A stretch of 64,000 nt of DNA, from assembly GCA_964019135.1 (NCBI GenBank), contig OZ025257.1:11373971-11437970 (forward strand), read 5' to 3'. Positions 60,201 through 64,000 of the stretch are shown one piece after another; position 1 is the first letter of the stretch, and each line of letters opens with the position of its first letter. The DNA comes from Arenicola marina. Lineage: Eukaryota; Annelida; Polychaeta; Arenicolidae. Position numbers and translations under genes: made by a program. The notes beneath the pieces were generated by a model. That model searched no databases and was not told the DNA's origin. It saw nothing but the letters and a program-made list of their open reading frames with translations.

Positions 60201-62326
60201 CGACTTCGATCATTATCTCAACTTGGATGAGGTAAGGAGCGTTTGCGTTGGGTCGTGGCCAGTAATAGTTCGTGGCTGACACTCAATGACGCAATCTCTG
60301 TTTTCCATACTCCCCGAGCCTATTCCGCCCTATTTTTGCGACACATCGGGTAAGTCTGGCCAAGAAGCAGACAGAGATAATGAGATATTGATGCGTGGAA
60401 TAATAACGATGCAAATACGATAAATTGTCATAGGTGTAAACTCTAAGTTTCTGTTTCTTGCCAGACTTTTAAGTTTCAGCGCGAATCTCTTTAGTAAGGT
60501 TGAAGCCCCGGCGAGTGTTTTCGTTGTTTAGTTACCTTATTCATATAGTTGTATAGCCCGCCGTGGGCAAGGTCTTCCCCTCATTTAGTTAATTGACCTT
60601 AATCATACACAATAAACCAGGTGCTAATTACTATTGACAATTGCCATTTCCATGGAAACTGGTAAGAAAAATAGACAGGGCAATTAATGTCGCCGCCATT
60701 TCTGCCCGTGCGACATCGTCGTTGCCTCCCCAGACTGTTCCTGAGAGTAGTGAAATCAGTTCGCGGTTCTTCACAAGACAACAAAGAGGAACACAGTACC
60801 AGTGACGTTCGTGACTGGGGTGAATCATAATAATAAATGGCATGAAAGTGATCAAGACATTAACAGATGTGTTGTTACTTGTTTGGGTCACATTCGGCCC
60901 CCTGCAGGCAGATACACCTTAAGTGTGAGATGACAGAAGATATCAGGCATAACCTGGTGGCTCGTCCCTTGTTTGCATTGCATTCGGCCCGCTGTAGTCA
61001 CCTGGGTGTAAGATGGTGGAAAATATCAGGCATTGGCTCCTAACAGAAAGCGCTTGCAACCTCCACACCTAACATTGGATTAATAAAAGAATGTCATTGA
61101 GAAAACAACACAAAAATTGGTTACTTGATTTCAGTAAGAAAATTATATCAGATTATATCGCGACAATGGGAAGGCTCAAGCGAGAGAGGAGCCATGTTTC
61201 CGGGAGTAACCCCCTGCTACATGCAAAGAACTAAATGGAATCTTGTACAAACAAGACAATTATTCGAGTTTGGTTCGAACCACTCACCGGTCCACACTCT
61301 CAAAGAAGCAAGCTACGGTATGCAGGATTAAGGACAATGAACGACTTTGGCTTTATCAGCTATGTGAGGTGTAATCAGATTAGTTTGCATGGTTATTTCA
61401 GCAGTATAGGATGATCGTTTGTATCTCTCCAGATGATGGATTGGTTGGAGGGCAAGGTCATCGAGTGCGGATCTCGATGTGACCTCATTACCATCGGGCA
61501 ATCTTTTCAAGGTCGGGATCTAAAAGTGCTCAAAGTAAGTATAATGCAGTTAAGTTTTTACCACAGAATTCTTTGAATTCAAAGTGTCAAAGATCAGTTC
61601 AATGCATCAAAGTGAAGTTTTTACCACAGAATTCTTTGAATTCAAAGTGTCAAAGATCAGTTCAATGCATCAAAGTGAACCAAGAAGTGAGCCTAATGCA
61701 TCAACTGACTTAAAATAAGTTTTTTTATGATGCTTCGAAGTGCTAAAAGAACGTAAGTGAAATGCTTCAATTGCTTAGAGTAAGGATGTTTATTGCAACA
61801 ATATGACAAGCAAGCATGACCCCAGATATTGTGTTACGGTGAAGCCGCTCGCTTTTATATATATTAAGATAATTGTACCAAGGTGATACGAAGGCTGTGG
61901 TGCGATCTATCGCGCCTCCTATTTATAACTTGCACTGGCCAGTCTCGGCTACCTCAAATTAATTTGTTGACTGTATTATTGCTTGATAAGCATGCCCCTA
62001 CTTACCGCATCAAAGTAAGTATAATATGTCAAAATGCTTACTTTATTTTAGCACTTTAATTTATTTACACTATTAAAACATGTTTAGTTTCGTACATTAT
62101 AATTCCCATAGTCTGTAAATGATATCTATGAGATGACATGGTGTGATTTCCAGCGGTTACAATAGAGCTTTCGAGGCATGGAAGAAGTAAGGATCAGCCA
62201 GTTTTCTGCTGTGTTTTATGACTTCAGATATCATCAGGATTAGGGAGACGCGGTGTCTGGATAGACGCCGGCCTCCACTCCAGGGAATGGATATCGCATG
62301 CTGTGGCCCTTTATATCATAGAACGG
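39779..62326 (+). CDS. Secreted zinc carboxypeptidase, CPA/CPB type (M14A), first six exons (gene span)
   Basis: Exons 39779-39858, 54575-54659, 55311-55447, 60138-60231, 61433-61534 and 62228-62326 join in frame to 199 codons. Residues 1-23 form a signal peptide (hydrophobic LCHVLLSLTLASAA). NYDGHKVLRLLP begins the propeptide, with LDFWTEP and KYETIIHDVQ, as in pancreatic-type procarboxypeptidases. QRKR (116-119) before EQYDFDHYLNLDE is the likely trypsin-like activation site. The catalytic domain begins with ITIGQSFQGRDLKVLK and VWIDAGLHSREWISHA. His183 and Glu186 of HSRE are zinc ligands. The third ligand, the catalytic Glu and the specificity pocket lie to the right of the window, so A versus B specificity cannot be told. 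It probably acts as a digestive or other extracellular enzyme. Intron 1 is 14.7 kb and repeat-filled. Confidence 0.93.
39859..40000 (+). repeat. Decayed tandem copy of carboxypeptidase exon 1 and its donor region
   Basis: Sequence from about 39917 repeats exon 1 and the following intron at a 109-bp offset: TCACGTTCTGCCCAGCTTGATG, GGCGAATTATGATG, AACGAAGAGTTTGGCAACAACTGA. The copied donor has changed from GGGTAAGT to TGTCTGTT and the copy lacks the start codon, so it is a dead duplicate. Confidence 0.8.
40001..40939 (+). other. Carboxypeptidase intron 1, first segment
   Basis: AT-rich with no gene recognised. CGGCGCCCTCTC at about 40005 may be an end of a dispersed repeat. Confidence 0.5.
40940..41003. 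repeat. Short GTGGGCTATCAG tandem repeat
   Basis: About four units of a 12-14-bp GGTGGGCTATC motif. Confidence 0.7.
41200..42262. repeat. 12-bp CACCAGCCACCG minisatellite, about 88 copies
   Basis: The whole stretch is built of CACCAGCCACNN. The 12-bp period keeps all frames open, giving (AVAGAVAG)n, (WLVRWLVL)n or (GGWCCGWC)n on the - strand and (HQPP)n on the + strand. The longest frame is 385 aa (41197-42354, - strand) and contains nothing beyond the repeat and a short unrelated start. It lies in carboxypeptidase intron 1 and is judged non-coding. Confidence 0.93.
42263..44951. other. Carboxypeptidase intron 1, middle segment
   Basis: It holds the second copy of the 37.4-kb dispersed repeat, G-runs (42601-42622, 42945-42963, 43545-43562) and a C-run at about 42918. 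No gene was supported in either strand. Confidence 0.5.
42600..42830. repeat. Dispersed repeat, copy 2
   Basis: See 37360-37590. It has the same order of landmarks, including GGGCAAGGGGTATTTCTG, TATTAGCCGACCGTCGTGAT and ATTCATCGTGAACTG. It starts with a run of 22 G. Confidence 0.6.
44952..45214. mobile_element. MITE with GGGCGGATCTAGG ends
   Basis: CAAGGGCGGATCTAGG at the left is matched inverted by CCTGGCTCCGCCCCTG at 45199-45214. The 263-bp body has C-runs and TTTTTGAGGAAGAA twice. No 8-bp flanking repeat was found. hAT-like by end sequence only. Confidence 0.55.
45215..46098. other. Carboxypeptidase intron 1 segment
   Basis: No gene, RNA or known repeat was recognised. Confidence 0.45.
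46099..47575. repeat. CTGCCTGCAATG / CCCTGCAGT minisatellite (21-bp base unit)
   Basis: Most units are CTGCCTGCAATGCCCTGCAGT, mixed with an extra 15-bp CTGCCTGCAGTGCCC block. The non-repeat word CCCATAACCAACTGTCGC occurs at 46099 and again at 47333, so a larger segment including the flank was duplicated. All frames stay open (CNALQSA, LPAMPCS or CRQTAGH repeats, up to 397 aa on the - strand); these are repeat artefacts. Confidence 0.93.
47576..50030. other. Carboxypeptidase intron 1 segment with G-rich runs
   Basis: A SINE family 2 remnant (3' half, - strand) lies at 47986-48052. GGGGAGAGTGGGGCAGGG tandem units lie at about 48425-48535, and a G-run at 49022-49062. No gene was recognised. Confidence 0.5.
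50044..50460. repeat. 14-bp TTTGGCATGTACAT repeat, decaying rightwards
   Basis: Nearly exact at 50050-50190, then drifting to TTCGGCATTTAGAT-like units until about 50460. Confidence 0.85.
50552..50700. repeat. About 56-bp tandem repeat, three copies
   Basis: Units share TATGCATGACC/GCATGGCTAAG and AATCGAACCCA. The latter looks like an inverted tRNA B box, so the unit may derive from SINE sequence. Confidence 0.6.
50701..51150. other. Carboxypeptidase intron 1 segment
   Basis: No gene or repeat was recognised. Confidence 0.45.
51151..51812. repeat. (GGCT)n tetranucleotide array
   Basis: About 660 bp of GGCT with interspersed AGTTGTCTTGCT. Open frames reading (GWLAGWLA)n are by-products. The inverse (CAGC)n occurs before exon 1 at about 39533. 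Confidence 0.9.
51813..53480. other. Carboxypeptidase intron 1 segment, C/G homopolymers
   Basis: It contains C-runs (52040-52070, 52206-52214, 52266-52275) and a CCCTCTCCC-rich block at about 52560-52800. A G-run of about 23 lies at 52986-53005. No gene was recognised. Confidence 0.5.
53481..53692 (-). mobile_element. tRNA-derived SINE, family 2 (antisense)
   Basis: Reverse complement: TAGCTCAGTGGGCTAGAGCGC (A box), GGTTCGAGCCCCGCTGTG (B box), CATGTCTGTGTGG, and the CCATTGACGCG tail. Confidence 0.8.
53765..53852. repeat. 44-bp direct tandem duplication
   Basis: Two exact 44-bp copies beginning GGGTAAATCATAATTGG, at 53765 and 53809. Identity suggests a recent duplication. Confidence 0.9.
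54294..54546 (+). mobile_element. tRNA-derived SINE, family 2, just upstream of carboxypeptidase exon 2
   Basis: GATAGCTCAGTGGTTTAGAGCG (A box) and CGCGCCCCGCTGTGGTC (altered B box), with the CGTCCTGGATATACAACC tail. It ends about 28 bp before exon 2, so its tail is in the branch-point zone of that exon. Confidence 0.8.
54575..54659 (+). CDS. Carboxypeptidase exon 2 (propeptide start)
   Basis: Acceptor GTTTGTTTCCAG|A, donor CTCCAG|GTCAGT. It encodes GHKVLRLLPEADHHVTWLHEHAAGPSDLQ, and HKVLR is a hallmark of the procarboxypeptidase N terminus. It links exon 1 (phase 2) to exon 3 (phase 0). Confidence 0.88.
54792..54868. repeat. 27-bp tandem repeat with CACGTG
   Basis: Three units CACCATGTGGGTCACGTGA with small changes, in intron 2. 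Confidence 0.8.
54977..55220 (+). mobile_element. tRNA-derived SINE, family 2, in carboxypeptidase intron 2
   Basis: GATAGCTCTGTGGGTTAGAGCGC, GGTTCGAGCCCCGCTGTGG and the CGTCCTGAATATACAACC tail. Same orientation as the copy at 54294. Confidence 0.82.
55311..55447 (+). CDS. Carboxypeptidase exon 3 (activation peptide)
   Basis: Acceptor CTATCTGCAG|CTG, donor CAGCA|GTAAGT (phase 2). LDFWTEPTVVRRSVDVQVSP to KYETIIHDVQ aligns with human LDFWRGPAHPGSPIDVRVP to YETMIEDVQ. Confidence 0.92.
55448..58137 (+). other. Carboxypeptidase intron 3, first part
   Basis: AT-rich. A diverged direct duplication of about 200 bp lies at about 55985-56190 and 56290-56490 (GATGGCTTCTATTT, AGCTATTGCCAAA and GCTATGACGT in both). 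CCTTAAAGGGGCAATTT near 55840 and TGCGCCTTAAAGT near 58048 are roughly inverted, so an old DNA element may fill the stretch. Weakly supported. Confidence 0.4.
58138..58380 (+). mobile_element. 3' end-like piece of a dispersed repeat with TGACCTTTGACC
   Basis: TGACCTTGACCTTTGACCTTT at 58155-58175, then CATATATATATAG, ACAGACAAACAAAC, and a perfect 12-bp hairpin ATGACGAAAATT/AATTTTCGTCAT at 58349-58375. I recall similar ends in RTE-like LINE families. No coding part is present. Confidence 0.4.
58561..59441. mobile_element. pogo-like non-autonomous DNA transposon
   Basis: It starts TACAGTAAAACCTCTCTAA and ends GAGGTTTTACTGTA, inverted ends with TA at both edges, as in Tc1/mariner-pogo elements. 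The interior repeats GATCGACTTAGGGA-type subterminal sequence near both ends and encodes no transposase. It lies in carboxypeptidase intron 3. Confidence 0.7.
59442..60137 (+). other. Carboxypeptidase intron 3, last part
   Basis: AT-rich with no gene or repeat recognised. It ends in the exon 4 acceptor. Confidence 0.5.
60138..60231 (+). CDS. Carboxypeptidase exon 4 (activation cleavage site)
   Basis: Acceptor GTTTTGCAG|T, donor GATGAG|GTAAGG. It encodes LVDTQGVHNSWVKTQRKR then EQYDFDHYLNLDE. The basic QRKR separates the propeptide from the mature enzyme. Confidence 0.9.
60232..61432 (+). other. Carboxypeptidase intron 4
   Basis: A tandem duplication of about 90 bp at 60884-61040 (CATTCGGCCC and ATATCAGGCAT in both). 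A SINE family 2 remnant, - strand, lies at about 61150-61240. Confidence 0.55.
61433..61534 (+). CDS. Carboxypeptidase exon 5
   Basis: Acceptor TCTCTCCAG|ATG, donor CTCAAA|GTAAGT. It encodes MMDWLEGKVIECGSRCD then LITIGQSFQGRDLKVLK, the start of the M14 catalytic fold (G.S.EGR.....K). Confidence 0.92.
61535..62227 (+). repeat. Carboxypeptidase intron 5 with duplicated donor-like sequence
   Basis: The donor word CAAAGTAAGTATAAT (61531-61545) recurs exactly at 62011-62025. AAGTGCTAAAAGAACGTAAGT (about 61738-61758) echoes the exon end AAGTGCTCAAA|GTAAGT. A 63-bp tandem duplication lies at 61554-61678 (ACAGAATTCTTTGAATTC), and GCATCAAAGTGAA lies in each copy. Confidence 0.7.
62228..62326 (+). 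CDS. Carboxypeptidase exon 6 (zinc-binding HSRE)
   Basis: Acceptor TGACTTCAG|ATA, donor GAACGG|GTAGGT. It encodes ISSGLGRRGVWIDAGLHSREWISHAVALYIIER. His and Glu of HSRE are the first two zinc ligands. Later exons are beyond the window. Confidence 0.93.
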
Positions 62327-64000
62327 GTAGGTGTTAGGTTGACTGCTGACGTCATATGAACGTCCTTGCTGCTGTGTGATGCTGTGAGTCATTTAGTTAG
62401 AGTAAGATTAGATAAACAATGTTTAGTGTCGAAGGACCAACCGCCGACCACCACCCAATCGGGATGTTTACAAACGCGACATGGAGGCTTTCCGTATTGA
62501 TTCAGATTCATAGGGGGTTTTGGTGAGACATGAGGGACGGAACTCTTTGTCCACAGAGCAGTGTTCAACAACAATATATCCTGGCTGGGTGAAGTAAAGA
62601 GCAACCAGTGAAGTGTAGATATATTAGTACACGCGTGACGTCATTATCCAGCAAAACGGTTATCATTCAGCATTGTATCGGACCAGAATAACTGCTGAAA
62701 TTAGATACTAGTAGCATACTGCACAACACAAGTATGCATAATAATAATTTAATAATAAATAATATTAATAAGACAAAGAAGAAGCAAAAGAAGAAGAAGA
62801 AGAAGAAGGAGAAGAAGAAAAAAATAATAATAATAGATCAGGTATTATTTCACATATGAATTATGTAGGCCTACAGTGCATTTTTGAGAAAATGCGTACC
62901 TCGGAACCCCAAACCCTCAATCCTAACTTCCCCCCTGTAAGTCCTAACCCTTACACATTAACTACTAATCACTAAGCCCGAACGTTAAGCTGAACCTCTA
63001 ACCTTCAGCCTAACCCCTAACTCCTTACTTCCTTGCGCCGGCCCATAAAGGATAGTTTGTGTCTTATCGGCAATAAAGACACCACCTAAGCAGTCTAAGG
63101 CTGCGCGACAGGCATGCAGTGGAGACAAATAATCGTAACCAGGACCGAAACCTAATCTAATATACCGCCTTCTGTAGGGCAGAGTGAACCAAACAGAGAG
63201 CCAATGAGTGCGCAGCCGGAAGTACATCATTTGGTGCGAGCGGCCAGGATTAAAATTTTTCTTTTAGCGTTGAAGGCGAGGTAAAACAGACAAAAACGGG
63301 AACAGAAACCTACTTGACAAGCGTAGACTCCCGAAGATAGTGCCAACTGGATTAGGCGAAACTCAATTAACTTTTGTTCCTTCGCGGTTCGTTTTATCCT
63401 GCACATGAGTAGCAATAGGAGCAGGTAACGTAATTTTAAGGGAATTTCAGATTTTTACAAAGGTCAAGCCAGGCAAGCTATGAACAAAGACGTTTCTCCA
63501 TTAATTTTGAACCGGAGTTTTTAGATGACACGCTCATTGGGCTTGTCAAGCAAGAAACGCTTCGTAACGTTACGTGTCGATGTCACTTCAGACGGATTAA
63601 GATAACTTTCAGCTGTGCTGTTCATACTCACTCTTGCATTTTATTCTTTATATGGCCAATACCGTATAATCAACCTTTAGTTAAGAGGTTATGCAATAAA
63701 AGTGTTTGCATCACGGTTAACAAAGACAGAAAACGGCAATAATTGCAACAATAATAATAACAATAATGGCCAGCCGAGATGTAACACAGCGTCGGGACCA
63801 CACGAATGGTCTAGTGGTTAGCCCGCCCGGCCTTGTCGAGTGAGCTCTGCCACCTGGGCATCCATTGCACAAGTGGTTCGCGCCCCACTGTGCGAAAAGG
63901 GTCATCTGACCTCCATCGAAAGACGTGGGGAATAATTCCAGACAGCATGGCTATTAATGTTCTATCCTTAATCCTCCCATGGATGGGATGTGACGTTCGT
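62327..64000 (+). other. Carboxypeptidase intron 6 (start), no exon seen
   Basis: The expected next exon (around NPDGY) was not found. (AAG)n at 62776-62833, C/T-rich CCTAACCCC-like sequence at 62930-63025, and a SINE at the end. Confidence 0.5.
63796..63990 (+). mobile_element. tRNA-derived SINE, family 3
   Basis: TGGTCTAGTGGTTAGC (A box) and GGTTCGCGCCCCACTGTG (B box), with a body unlike families 1 and 2 except for a final CCCATGGATGGGATGTGACG that resembles the family 2 tail. It may continue past the window. Confidence 0.7.

Noticed and set aside
62930-63025. Interstitial telomere (CCTAACCCC-like words)
   Set aside because: Too irregular. No run of exact CCCTAA units.

Overview
The window is animal nuclear DNA with no bacterial features. 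It has interrupted genes with GT-AG introns, tRNA-derived SINEs, LINEs, small inverted-repeat DNA transposons and an extreme load of minisatellites. The best guess for the organism is a lancelet (Branchiostoma), at about 70% confidence. The reasons are the chordate-like proteins, the SINE type, and above all minisatellites that span exon/intron junctions, which I recall being described in amphioxus as 'mirages'. No database search was possible.

Three host genes can be supported, all on the + strand. (1) 199-15245 holds the last five exons of NSUN2, the tRNA cytosine-5 methyltransferase, and the gene starts upstream of the window. Its 13-kb third visible intron opens with 121 copies of an 85-bp unit that includes the intron's own donor (1356-11639). 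It closes with 33 copies of a 35-bp unit that looks like its own branch point and acceptor (13226-14380). An E-box-rich 33-bp array lies between them. (2) 19392-20333 is an intronless type II membrane protein with a class I methyltransferase-like fold. (3) 39779-62326 holds the first six exons of a secreted zinc carboxypeptidase of the CPA/CPB type (M14A): signal peptide, propeptide and the HSRE zinc site. It runs off the right end of the window. Its first intron is 14.7 kb and is filled with repeats.

The DNA between genes is mostly repeats. There is a 1.9-kb inverted-repeat element (16302-18199), several tRNA-SINEs, and a GTGGCT hexamer block (24.3-24.9 kb). A 4-kb array of a 37-bp unit has a 1.44-kb higher-order period (25.9-29.9 kb). 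A young 5'-truncated LINE with a 15-bp target duplication (33704-36455) sits beside a decayed LINE of another type (32.67-33.69 kb). Small MITEs and many G/C homopolymer runs complete it.

The recurring theme is tandem duplication seeded on splice sites. It is seen at the NSUN2 intron donor, at the acceptor of the same intron, just after carboxypeptidase exon 1 (one decayed copy of exon 1), and in carboxypeptidase intron 5 (scattered donor copies). Most of the long open frames in the window are by-products of repeats whose period is a multiple of three and are not genes.
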